From Pseudomonas oryzihabitans (lineage in GTDB: Bacteria > Pseudomonadota > Gammaproteobacteria > Pseudomonadales > Pseudomonadaceae), in NCBI RefSeq assembly GCF_014522265.1, contig NZ_CP017024.1, positions 1,392,001 through 1,456,000 on the forward strand: 64,000 nt of DNA. Direction: 5' to 3'. The notes under the pieces were generated by a model that saw only the letters and a program-made list of their open reading frames with translations, searched no databases and was not told the DNA's origin. Position 1 is the stretch's first letter. Each line of letters starts with the position of its first letter. The translations under genes and the position numbers were made by a program. Below are positions 34,747 to 43,352 of the stretch, in pieces.

Positions 34747-36300
34747 TTAGGCGTGAGCGAAGTTGGCGCTGGTCAGGCCACCGGTGTAGCCGGTCAGCTC
34801 GATCAGACCGTCGCCAGCGGTCAGGGTGCTGGAGGCAACAGTTTGGGTCCCAGCTGCGTCGTTCAGAATGTAGGTGTTGCCATTGAACACGAAGGATACT
34901 GCAGCAGCAGCAGACGTGTGCGAAGCCAGAGTTTGGGCAGCAGCGTTAGCAGCATCAGCCAGAGTAGCGGATGCAGCAACGGTCTGAGCCTGAGCAGCAG
35001 TCAGAGTGTTGATGGCGCCAACGTTGGTGCCCAGAACGATCTTGTCGCCAGCAGCGAAGTCAGTGACCTTGATCAGATCATTGGCGATAGCGGCATTAGC
35101 GTCGGACAGGCCAGACTGAGTACCCAGGGTGAAAGAACCAACCAGGTTGGTCAGGGCGCTGACATTCAGAGTGTCGTTACCAGCACCCAGAGTGATGGAA
35201 GCAACGTGGTTAACGGTAGCGCTAGTACCAGCAACGCCGTTCAGGTTGACGATGTCGTCACCAGCACCAGCGTTCAGGGTAACGGCCTTGCTACCGGAAG
35301 AGATGCCCAGGGTATCGTTGCCCGAGCCACCAGTCAGGCTGGTCACGGAAGTCAGAGTGCTGGCATCAATGGTCAGGCCGACGGTGGAGCCAGAAGCATT
35401 GATGGTGGTCAGCGCGTCGGTACCAGTGATGGCAACGGTAGTGCTGGTAGGAGCGGTAGCAGCGCTGGACACATTCAGGGTCAGCGAGCTCAGCACGTCG
35501 GTGCTGCCGGCTTCAGTGACGTTGATGGTAGTAGTAGTACCAGTAATGTTTGCAGCGGTACCGGAAGTGCCAGCCAGGGTCAGACCGGTAACGGTGCTAG
35601 CATCGCCCAGAGTCAGAGTGGAAGCACCGCTAGCGGCGTTCAGAGCGATGGAAGCGCTGGTGGTACCGTCAGCGAACACTACGGAAGTAGCGTTGGTCAG
35701 GTTGGCATCTTGAACAGCGCTGCCATTGATAGCGAAGACCGACTTGTTAGCCAGCTGAGAAGCGGCCAGGGTGTAGAACTGAGCAGCAGTACCGATAGCG
35801 GTAGTACCAGCAGTAGCGCCAGTGTAGGTGGCCAGAGTAACGGGAGTAGCAGTGCCGTTCACAGATACAGTGACGGTAGCGGTGCTGTCAGTGAAGGCAC
35901 CTTTGACGGTAGAACCGGTAGCGGTAGCGGACGAGGCAGCGGTAACCGAAGTAGCGTACTGGATCTTGCTGTCCAGCAGTACGCGGTCGGTACCGGTGGC
36001 GCCGTTGGTCAGTGCCAGGGCCAGCTTGTCGACGGTTACGTCGGTGCTGTTGATCCAGTAGTTCAGTTCGTTGCTGGCAGCGGAGCGGCCAAACAGGTTC
36101 ACGTACAGCTGGTTCACAACTTGAGCGCGGGTCAGGCTGCCGAACGAAGCGGTGTATTCGGGCTGCTGAGCGAAGGAAGCACTGATCTGATCAACAGTAG
36201 CGTTGGCTTGAGCGGTCCAGTAAGCCAGGCCAGCTTTTTCAGCGGGACGGCCGAAGTAGGCCAGGTACAGGTTCTGAACTTGGGTAGCGGTAACAGCCAT
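34747..36300 (-). CDS. RsaA-like, DUF4214-bearing surface-layer candidate
   Basis: 517 residues, very rich in Ala, Thr, Ser and Val, no Cys, no Sec signal. N-terminus 1-125 has two DUF4214 units (LYLAYFGRPAEKAGLAYWTA, LYVNLFGRSAASNELNYWIN). The middle is repetitive beta-strand sequence with degenerate RTX motifs (GGSGNDTL, NAGAGDDIVNL, LGAGNDTLNV). The last ~100 residues (KVTDFAAGDKIVLG, VSFVFNGNTYILND, GDGLIELTGYTGGL) follow the pattern I recall for the type I signal of the Caulobacter S-layer protein RsaA. Codon use is biased and less GC-rich than the neighbours. A long upstream region, a CRP/Vfr-like site and a strong terminator all suggest an abundant protein. Exported probably by the operon at 6-10.6 kb. 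Confidence 0.8.
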   Translation of the reverse strand: MAVTATQVQNLYLAYFGRPAEKAGLAYWTAQANATVDQISASFAQQPEYTASFGSLTRAQVVNQLYVNLFGRSAASNELNYWINSTDVTVDKLALALTNGATGTDRVLLDSKIQYATSVTAASSATATGSTVKGAFTDSTATVTVSVNGTATPVTLATYTGATAGTTAIGTAAQFYTLAASQLANKSVFAINGSAVQDANLTNATSVVFADGTTSASIALNAASGASTLTLGDASTVTGLTLAGTSGTAANITGTTTTINVTEAGSTDVLSSLTLNVSSAATAPTSTTVAITGTDALTTINASGSTVGLTIDASTLTSVTSLTGGSGNDTLGISSGSKAVTLNAGAGDDIVNLNGVAGTSATVNHVASITLGAGNDTLNVSALTNLVGSFTLGTQSGLSDANAAIANDLIKVTDFAAGDKIVLGTNVGAINTLTAAQAQTVAASATLADAANAAAQTLASHTSAAAAVSFVFNGNTYILNDAAGTQTVASSTLTAGDGLIELTGYTGGLTSANFAHA

Positions 36301-36441
36301 TTCCTTGCATCTCCTAAGATTTTGTCGAATTCGACTTCAGGCCTTCCGTCAATGGATGGGTGCCCGTCGGCCCCGGCCTGTCGCCTCACCCCAACTGCTG
36401 GGGCGAAGCCCCCATGATGGGTTTCGTTTCGATAACGGCTT

Positions 36442-36457
36442 TGTAAAGAGGTTCACA
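36442..36457. promoter_or_regulatory. CRP/Vfr-like site upstream of the RsaA-like gene
   Basis: TGTAA-AGAGGT-TCACA, 9 of 10 half-site bases match TGTGA-N6-TCACA. About 142 bases before the ATG at 36300. Confidence 0.45.
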
Positions 36458-37093
36458 TCCAGGATGTGCGTTCGTCGTACAAAGCAGCGGTATCGGCGGC
36501 AATCCTACACAGACCTTTGTGACGGGAACAAGCGTTTCTTCAGAGCCTTTCACGCTTTACTCAGATGGATTGATCGTACCGAGACCTATCGGGTCGACAT
36601 CACCCTGAGTGCGCTGATATAGAGACTAAAGTTCTCAACCTGCTGGCATAGCCGTGGGAATCGTCGTTTAACGGTCACAAACCGCTGTAAAAAGCCATAA
36701 ATCTGACGCAGACCCTTTTTTCGCTGGCTTTTGCGTCTGGACCATTCGCTCCACTTTTACGACCGTCTGCGATCGACGCCCTACCTCTCCCCTAACCAAT
36801 GGTCGTGTCTACGGGCGGACGAACGGTCGCACTTCAAGTAGCCATAAGTGGGTTAAAAGCGCTCAAAACCGGCCAAAAGCTGGCCAGATGCCGCTATTAG
36901 CCAGCCAAGCTTTTTGCTGCGATCTAGCTTCCGAGCTGCATGCGAAGACGGCTTTGATCAGTTTTTAGCCTGACCCGGCTATCAAAACGTCGCTACTTGT
37001 ACCTGCCGACTTGCTTCTTATGCGACCGCTTTTCTTTCTGTTCCAAAGCAGCCATTAGAAAATGCAGCTACAGAAGCGCTGCATCCTCGGCAT

Positions 37094-37127
37094 GTTGGGC
37101 TTCGCTGCGCTCAGCGCCAACCTACGG
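37094..37127. repeat. REP-like palindromic element, copy 1
   Basis: GTTGGGCTTCGCTGCGCTCA followed by GCGCCAACCTACGG, a near-perfect palindrome. An inverted copy of the same sequence occurs at 48931-48957. Short dispersed palindromes of this kind are typical of Pseudomonas REP sequences. Confidence 0.6.
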
Positions 37128-37332
37128 GGAGCTGGGGCCGCGTCTGCATCCCGTTAGCTGCAATTCTTTGCACTTAACGGAAGCCTGGATGAGCCTCCGA
37201 CCATCTTTACCGCTGGCGAAACGAGCGAAGCATTTAATCCTCTTTCCAGACTACTTTTCGTATAGAAGGCACTTTGCCACATCCAGCTTTTTTCATTTAG
37301 CGCAACAATCGTGAATCGTATGTCTATTTAGC

Positions 37333-37348
37333 CGTGATAGGTTTCACA
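37333..37348. promoter_or_regulatory. CRP/Vfr-like site upstream of the 37391 gene
   Basis: CGTGA-TAGGTT-TCACA, 9 of 10 half-site bases match. It ends 43 bases before the ATG, so it could overlap the promoter and act as activator or repressor site. Confidence 0.45.
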
Positions 37349-37390
37349 GTCCCTGGGCACTTCGCTCAACTTTCTAGAGGGATGAAAGCT

Positions 37391-39025
37391 ATGGCCGCTT
37401 CGGATTACACGAATCAAATCCAACAGATCTATCTCGCCTACCTGGGTCGCCCGGCGGACCCGGCAGGTCTGGCCTACTGGGCCGATCAGGTCGATAGCCA
37501 AGGAGGCGATCTGTCGTTGGTGCTTTCCGGTTTTTCCGCGTCGGAAGAGTCCGCAGCCCTGTACGGCGAGATGAGCACCAACCAGACCATCAGCTCGATC
37601 TATTCCAATCTGTTCAAGCGCGAAGCCGACGATGCTGGCGCGGCCTACTGGCAGGCGCAGATCGAAAGCGGCGCTGTCGATCAGGCCCAGGCGGCCCTGG
37701 CCATTCTGCTGGGCGCCCAGGACTCCGACGTCACGGCGGCCAACAACAAGCTCACCGCCGCCAATGCCTTCACCACCAGCGTCGCGGCGAGCGGTGCGAC
37801 CGGCTACAGCGATGCGGATGCGCTGGCCGTGGGTCGCAATTTTCTGAGCAACATCGACGCCACCGACGAATCCCTGGCCAATCTCGATACAGCGGTTGCC
37901 GCCGCAGTCGCCCAGGCCACGGGCACGGATACCACGCCCACACCCGAGCCGACGCCTGAACCCGAGCCGACTCCGGCCTTCGCCGCCACTTTGGGCCAGG
38001 ACGGCACCGTGACTTTCGACAATCCAGGCGCAGCCCTGACGGTCGCTCAAGAGAATGGCGGCTTCGTCTTTACCAGCGATGGCAGCTCCTCCACGGTGAC
38101 AGGCACCATCAACAGCATCACCGTACCGGCCGGTACCACCCTGAGCATCGCCAGTGCCGCTGCGGCCAATATCCAGTTCCCGGGCGAAGGTACCCTTGCC
38201 TTGACCGATACCAGCGCTGATGCGGCCGCTCTGACCGCCATCAACAACGCGACTACCAGCAAAATCACCGCCGACGCCCTGACCGCGATCACTGGTGAAT
38301 TGACCGCTGTGCAAGGCGTACTGGAAGCTATCACCACGGGTACGGAGCTGTCGGCTACTGGCCTGAACAGCGTGACCTTGACCGACAAGCTCACCGCCGG
38401 CGCCCTGGATAACGTGGTGTTGGCCAACACTACTACCCTGACCCTAGCGGACGTGGCCGATAACGCCCTGACGCTTACGGATCAGACGGTAGCCGCGGGC
38501 AAGACACTGACCATCGATGCATCTGCCGTCACCAGTGCGGTCACTATCGATGGTAGCGCGGAAGCCGATGGCACCCTGGTCCTTAAGGGTGGTTCTGGCG
38601 CTGACACCCTGAGCGGTGGCAAGGGTGCGGACATCCTGACTGGGGGCGCAGGTATCGATAATTTCGTCTTCGGCGCGAACAACGCCTCGACCCTCGGTGC
38701 CCTGGATACCATCACCGACTACAGAACGGCGAATACGGCCGACACCATCACCCTGCAAGGCGCTACGGTCGTGGCATCCGACCAGGCGACCGTTCAGGAC
38801 CTGTCGACCGCAGGCAGCCTGGCGGATGCGCTGAACACTGCCGCCACTGGAGCAACGACCGACAACGGCCTGAGCGTCTTCCTCTTCGGGGGCGACACCT
38901 ATGCCTATGTGGAGACCACCGGCAGCGGTACCACCTATGTGGAGAACGATACGCTGATCAAGCTGGCGGGCACGCCTTTCGCTGCCGGTGACAGCATCGT
39001 TGGCCTGGGTATCGCGAACGTCTGA
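37391..39025 (+). CDS. DUF4214 / RTX-type secreted protein with RsaA-like C-terminus
   Basis: 544 residues from ATG 37391; GAGGG 9 bases upstream selects this start over ATG 37382. N-terminal DUF4214 units (IYLAYLGRPADPAGLAYWAD, IYSNLFKREADDAGAAYWQA), then a helical linker and a Pro/Glu/Thr hinge (PTPEPTPEPEPTP, about 195-208). Repetitive Ala/Thr-rich beta sequence follows, then RTX-like GGSGADTLSGGKGADILTGG (about 400-420) and a C-terminus with LSVFLFGGDTYAYVETT and ENDTLIKLAGTPF. The tail fits the RsaA-type secretion signal, and there is no Sec signal. A paralogue of the genes at 34747 and 39225, with which it shares the N-terminal plan. A terminator follows. Confidence 0.8.
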   Translation: MAASDYTNQIQQIYLAYLGRPADPAGLAYWADQVDSQGGDLSLVLSGFSASEESAALYGEMSTNQTISSIYSNLFKREADDAGAAYWQAQIESGAVDQAQAALAILLGAQDSDVTAANNKLTAANAFTTSVAASGATGYSDADALAVGRNFLSNIDATDESLANLDTAVAAAVAQATGTDTTPTPEPTPEPEPTPAFAATLGQDGTVTFDNPGAALTVAQENGGFVFTSDGSSSTVTGTINSITVPAGTTLSIASAAAANIQFPGEGTLALTDTSADAAALTAINNATTSKITADALTAITGELTAVQGVLEAITTGTELSATGLNSVTLTDKLTAGALDNVVLANTTTLTLADVADNALTLTDQTVAAGKTLTIDASAVTSAVTIDGSAEADGTLVLKGGSGADTLSGGKGADILTGGAGIDNFVFGANNASTLGALDTITDYRTANTADTITLQGATVVASDQATVQDLSTAGSLADALNTAATGATTDNGLSVFLFGGDTYAYVETTGSGTTYVENDTLIKLAGTPFAAGDSIVGLGIANV

Positions 39026-39041
39026 TAGCTCGGTAATAAAG

Positions 39042-39077
39042 AAGCCCCTGCTCCAGCGATGGAGCAGGGGCTTTTTC
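39042..39077 (+). terminator. Rho-independent terminator
   Basis: AAGCCCCTGCTCCA / TGGAGCAGGGGCTT with a 4-base loop and a following T-run, 17 bases after the stop of the plus-strand gene. Confidence 0.85.
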
Positions 39078-39224
39078 CATGGGCAGGGTCACGAGGGAAT
39101 CACGTCGTCGCCAAGCGACTGAGGGCGTAGAGACTTGACCGTGAATCCCGGCCAACCCTGCGGTAGGCAGGCCACCACCTCTTCTTTAGAGATCCTAAGG
39201 TGGTGGCAACCCTCACACGCCGAA

Positions 39225-41768
39225 TCAGGCAGCGATAATGAGGTGCTGGCTATCCAAAGCCCCGGTAAAGCCGGTCAGCTCGATCAGGCCGTCGCCAGTC
39301 GCTACGCCAGTCGCGGCAGAATGATCGACGAAGAGGTAGGTGTTGCCGTTGAACTGGAACAGAGTGCTATGAGCCTCGGCACCTGAAACGTTGCTAGCCG
39401 CCAATTGCAGAGCCTCCGCCAGACTGGCCGCATTGCCGACGGCATCCTGCTGGGTAGCGCTTTGGCGTACCAGACTGCCGGTTGTGGGGTCAGCGAAGAC
39501 TACCGAGGCATCGAGCTTGTCGGCTGCCGAGAAGTCGGTGACCTTGATCAGACCTCGACCGATAGCCGTATTGGCGCTGGCCACCTGATCGGCATCACCG
39601 GTCGCGAAATTGCCCAGGAGATTGCTCAGACCAATCAGCTTGAGCAAGTCATTACCTGCCCCCAGCGTCATGGAGAGGCCATAGCCTGCCGATGGATCAC
39701 GACCTGCCGCACCTTTGAGTATCAGGGTGTCGTCGCCCGCACCGGCATCGACGGTCAGGGCATTCTTGCCGGACGCCAGCAGCAGCTGGTCATTGCCGCT
39801 GCCACTGAGCAGGGTTTTGAGGGAGCCCGGCAGATCCTGGTAGAGCCCGCTGATCTTGAGGTTGGCGGAGGACGCAGAGGCATCGAGCCGACTCAGGGCC
39901 GTCATGTCGAAAATCTGGACTTCGGTATCCCCCCCACTGACCTTCAGGGTGAGGCTGGCAAGCTGATCGGTATAGAAGTAATCCTCGGAGATGGTCAGCT
40001 GTAAACCCGCCGAAGCTGCGGTTCCCGACAGGGTCAGGGAGGTCAGGGTGTTCGCATCGTCGAAGGTCAGCCCGGTGTGGCCCCGGGCTTCCTGCAAGGT
40101 GATCGTGGCATCCGTCACGCCAGCGTGGAAACGCAAGTGTGGCACCGGATTGCCATCGGCCAGCTCGGCAACACCCTGGCTGCCAATGCTGTACTGCGGA
40201 TTGTCGTCATCGGCGACGAAACTGAAATTGCTGCCATCCAACGGGCCTGTATAGCCCGTCAACTCGACCAGACCATCCCCTACCGTCACGGTGCTACTCA
40301 AGGCGTGGTCGAGAAACAGGTAGGTGCTGCCGTGGTACTGAAAAGCCGTACTACGAGCAAGGTTGGCATCGCCAGCGGCATTGTTAGCCGCCAGTTGCAG
40401 CGCTTCGGCCAGGGTCGCAGCCGTCTCGATCTGTTGTTGCTGGGCGTCGCTCTGAGCCACGAACTGACCACCAGCGGAGAGTCCGCGGTAGTTGGCACCA
40501 AGCTCCAGGCGATCCTCGGAGGTGAAATCGGTCACCTTGACCAGCCCCTGCTGGAGGGCAGCGTTGGCGGCAGCAAGGCTATCTGCCGTACCGAGGTACA
40601 TCTGCCCCAGATTGCTCAGGGTAAAGAGGCTGAAAGTGTCCTTGCCGTCGCCCAGCGTTACCGAGGTCGTATGCTGGGTGGGCTTGGTGGCGAAATAGAC
40701 GTCGCTCACCTGAACCGTATCGTTACCCGCTCCAGCCTCTACGACCAGATCCCTGCCACCATGCCTGACGGTCAGGAGGTCATCACCACTGCCCGTGGTC
40801 AGCCGCGAGAGGCTGTACGAGTCATCCAGACTCAGCTCCAGACTGCCGCTAGAGGCCGCTCCATCGACGGTTGTGAGGGCATGCCAACTCGAGAGTAACA
40901 GTTTGGTTGGTACGGCCCGATCACCGCCACTGATGGCCACGTTCAATTCGGCCAGAGTATGCGGGTATGCCATGTCCGTCAGGAGCATGTATACGTTCGA
41001 GTTGGGGGCACTGCTGACGGTCCCCTGCAGCGTAAGGCTGGTCAGCGCATCCATCAGCTGGATTCTTGTACCACCAGCGGCATCGTTCAGCTGGATGGTA
41101 GTCGTCGTTGTGCCTTCTGGTAGGCGCACGTTGGTCGTCGAATTGCCCAGACCATCCTGCAAGCCCAGAGCACCGTTGAAGGCGTAGGCATAGGGATCTG
41201 CCGCAGGTACGGAAGGCGCCGGGGTAGCCGGCGCAGGTTCGACCGCCGCTACCTGGTTGGCTGCCAGTTGGTAGAACTGACCAAGGGAACCGACTTCGCG
41301 GGCGTACTGTTCGAGTGTATAGGTCGTCCCTTCAACGGTGATCGTGAGCTTCGCATCGGTGAAGGCTTCCTTTACCGATGCAATGTCACTGGCATCGCTT
41401 TGCGCTGCCGTAATCGCCGCGGCGAATTCGGTCTTGCCATCGAGCAATTCACGGTCGGTGGACTGGGCGCCGTTGACCAGGGCCAGGGCCATGCGGTCCA
41501 CGCTGATGTCGTCGCTGGCGATCCAGTAGTCCAGCTCGTTGCCCTCGGCCTTGCGACCGAAGAGGTTCTGGTAGAGCTGGGCGACCACTTCTTCACGAGG
41601 AAGATCGCCATAGACGGCCTGGTATTCGGGTTGTTCGGCAAAGGAGGCGCTGAGGCCCTCGACGGTCAGGTCCGCCTGGGTACTCCAATAATCGAGGCCG
41701 GCTTGCTCGGCCGGGCGGCCGAAATAGGCGATATAGAGATTCTGAATCTGCGATGCGGTAATGGCCAT
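39225..41768 (-). CDS. Large RsaA-like DUF4214 protein with an internally duplicated module
   Basis: 847 residues, no Cys, no Sec signal. Residues 1-120 are closely similar to the N-terminus of the 34747-36300 protein (IYR/IAYFGRPAEQAGLDYW, LYQNLFGRKAEGNELDYWI). Two successive modules follow, each of beta-rich repeats with RTX-like GAGNDTVQV or GAGDDTLIL and each ending in an RsaA-type tail: FQYHGSTYLFLDHALS then GDGLVELTGYTGPL near residue 515, and LFQFNGNTYLFVDHSA then GDGLIELTGFTGAL at the C-terminus. The first tail is thus internal, a sign of module duplication or gene fusion. GGAG lies 9 bases before the ATG. A CRP/Vfr-like site lies about 157 bases upstream. Confidence 0.8.
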   Translation of the reverse strand: MAITASQIQNLYIAYFGRPAEQAGLDYWSTQADLTVEGLSASFAEQPEYQAVYGDLPREEVVAQLYQNLFGRKAEGNELDYWIASDDISVDRMALALVNGAQSTDRELLDGKTEFAAAITAAQSDASDIASVKEAFTDAKLTITVEGTTYTLEQYAREVGSLGQFYQLAANQVAAVEPAPATPAPSVPAADPYAYAFNGALGLQDGLGNSTTNVRLPEGTTTTTIQLNDAAGGTRIQLMDALTSLTLQGTVSSAPNSNVYMLLTDMAYPHTLAELNVAISGGDRAVPTKLLLSSWHALTTVDGAASSGSLELSLDDSYSLSRLTTGSGDDLLTVRHGGRDLVVEAGAGNDTVQVSDVYFATKPTQHTTSVTLGDGKDTFSLFTLSNLGQMYLGTADSLAAANAALQQGLVKVTDFTSEDRLELGANYRGLSAGGQFVAQSDAQQQQIETAATLAEALQLAANNAAGDANLARSTAFQYHGSTYLFLDHALSSTVTVGDGLVELTGYTGPLDGSNFSFVADDDNPQYSIGSQGVAELADGNPVPHLRFHAGVTDATITLQEARGHTGLTFDDANTLTSLTLSGTAASAGLQLTISEDYFYTDQLASLTLKVSGGDTEVQIFDMTALSRLDASASSANLKISGLYQDLPGSLKTLLSGSGNDQLLLASGKNALTVDAGAGDDTLILKGAAGRDPSAGYGLSMTLGAGNDLLKLIGLSNLLGNFATGDADQVASANTAIGRGLIKVTDFSAADKLDASVVFADPTTGSLVRQSATQQDAVGNAASLAEALQLAASNVSGAEAHSTLFQFNGNTYLFVDHSAATGVATGDGLIELTGFTGALDSQHLIIAA

Positions 41769-41924
41769 GTCCCTGGTCTCCGGTAGAGGTCGTCAACGAC
41801 CTCAGGCTGTCCCTAGCTGAAGGTTTGGTTGCTGATGCGAGGCAGTGACCGGTGTGGAAGCGGCCAGGTTTGCTCGGCGATCCGGAGGGAGGATACAAAA
41901 CAAGTCACGCGGATCACAGAAAAA

Positions 41925-41940
41925 AGTGAACCAATTCACA
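41925..41940. promoter_or_regulatory. CRP/Vfr-like site upstream of the 41768 gene
   Basis: AGTGA-ACCAAT-TCACA, 9 of 10 half-site bases match, flanked by an A-run on the left and CTTTTT on the right as in strong CRP sites. About 157 bases before the ATG at 41768. Confidence 0.5.
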
Positions 41941-42021
41941 CTTTTTAGCGGATTCGAGGCTATCCCTTCGCTACCGATTGCCGGGAAAGGGTCGTGTCAG
42001 AGCGAGCACGAAAGCGGCATT

Positions 42022-42044
42022 TTCCGGGCTTCTGGGGCCCGGAA
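42022..42044 (-). terminator. Hairpin after the rhamnan export operon
   Basis: TTCCGGGC / GCCCGGAA with a 7-base loop, 12 bases after the stop of the last minus-strand gene of the operon. No T-run follows. Confidence 0.4.
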
Positions 42045-42055
42045 GCCTGCAAGCC

Positions 42056-43344
42056 TCAAGGCCGCTGGGCGATCACCGCGTAGTCCTGCGGGCCGTAGAA
42101 CCAGCGGTCGACGTGGCGAGCCACTTCGCTGTCTTCATGCAGGCGATGCTCGGGTTCCACGGCGTTGACCTTGTGGATCTCCACCTGGGCGTAGCCCTTG
42201 AACTGCACCAGGAATTCGGTGAAGGCCGGCGGCAACGGGTGGATATGGGTGGGGTCGGTCCAGAAGTAGTTGGCCGAGGTGACGATGTTTTCCGGGTTGG
42301 GCGTTTCGAAGAGGATCAGCCCGCCCGGCGCCAGGGCGTGAAGGCAGACATCAAGCAGTTGGTTGAGGCGCTCGAAGCCCAGGTGCTCGATGACGTGGAA
42401 GGCGGAGACGGCGCCGATGCTGCCGGCCGGTTGGGCGGCCAGCCAGGCGATGGCATCGGTGTGCTCGGCGGGCAGGCCGCGGGAGCGGCACAGCTCGACG
42501 TTGGTGGCATTGAGGTCGATGCCCAGGCGCTCTACCTCAGATGGCAACAGTGCCAGCCACTCGCCCCGGCCACAGCCGATGTCCACCAGCGGCAGTCCGC
42601 GAGCCAGAGCCGGGTTGGCGGCGATGGTGGGCAGATAGTAGGACAGCCGCGCGTTGATGGTCTCAGCGCTGCCGCGGAAGCGATCCTCGAAGGCCAGATA
42701 GAAGCTGTCGGGCACGGTGCCGCTGGGCAGGTTGCTGGCCGGTGCCTCGGCGGCATCCATCTCGGGTGTCTGGACGGCAGTCGCCAGCGCCGGCTGGGAC
42801 GCCGCCGCGCGCGGCGCGCTTTCCAGGGCGGTCAGGCGGGCGCGGAGTTCCTGGTTCAGGTTCTCGGCCAGGCGCAGGCGTTCGCGCAGCTCGGCCAGGG
42901 CCGGATCGGGCGTGGCCTGGCGGGCGCCAAGCACCTGCTGTTCGGCGCTGAGTACCCGGTAATGCTGCTCGTGGCGCTGGATATGGGCTTCCAGGCGTTC
43001 ATGCAGGGCCAGGTGGCGCGCGGCGTCGCGCTGCTGGCGCTGGGCATTCGGGCAGCGGCGCAACAGGCTGCCGAGCAATGGCAACTGGCGGCAGCGCCGG
43101 CGCAGGCGCGCGCCACGCAGCCCCGCCACCGGAGCGCCGTGGGCACGGCCTTCGGCGGAATCACGCAGGCCGGCCAGCAATTCGAGCTTGTCTTCACCCG
43201 CGCGCAGGCGCTGCAGATGATGCGCCAGCCCCTCGGGATCGATCTCGCGACCCAGCAGGTAGGGGTAGGCCGCGCGCAGCAGCGCCTCGCCCTCCAGGTT
43301 CAGCAGGGCGTACCAGGGGCGAGTTCGGGACGGGAAGCGGACAT
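42056..43344 (-). CDS. DUF4214-like / coiled-coil / SAM methyltransferase, frameshifted near its start
   Basis: About 430 residues after repair. ATG 43344 gives a short peptide (MSASRPELAP) that hits a stop unless one base is added in the GGGG run at 43316-43319. Then WYALLNLEGEALLRAAYPYL, GREIDPEGLAHHLQRLRAGE and LLAGLRDSAEGR follow as a DUF4214-like domain. A coiled coil spans about 135-220, then a full methyltransferase domain: motif I LVDIGCGRGEWLALL, HVIEHLGFERLNQLL and ETPNPENIVTSANYFWTDPT. Located 8 bases after wzt. In ABC-dependent O-antigen systems (E. coli O9a WbdD) a methyltransferase with a coiled-coil ruler caps the chain and sets its length; the architecture here suggests the same role. 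Paralogue of the protein at 25227-26576. Confidence 0.76.
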
Positions 43345-43352
43345 GGCAGGGC

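Larger units (their letters stand above)
36301..37390. other. 1.09 kb intergenic region between two divergent surface-protein genes
   Basis: Markedly lower GC than coding DNA. It separates the RsaA-like gene (minus) from a paralogue (plus). It contains CRP/Vfr-like palindromes near each gene (36442-36457 and 37333-37348), a GGGGC/GCCCC hairpin near 36399-36413 in the probable leader of the minus gene, and a REP-like element at 37094-37127. The short frames in it look non-coding. A small RNA cannot be excluded. Confidence 0.5.

Noticed and set aside
34753-36417. 554-codon plus-strand Ser/Gly/Gln-rich frame that could look like a secreted repeat protein
   Set aside because: It is the complement of the RsaA-like gene, which has a start with ribosome site, paralogues and a terminator on the minus strand.
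36997-37314. 105-codon plus-strand frame in the long spacer
   Set aside because: Cys/Ser/Arg-rich and runs through the REP-like element; unlikely to be a protein.
39170-39206. GCCACCACCT / AGGTGGTGGC inverted repeat after the 39225 gene
   Set aside because: 17-base loop and no T-run, so I do not call it a terminator; it may be chance.
34747-41768. Repetitive DNA in the S-layer-like genes considered as a CRISPR array or satellite
   Set aside because: Repeats are protein-level and imperfect, in frame, with no regular spacers.
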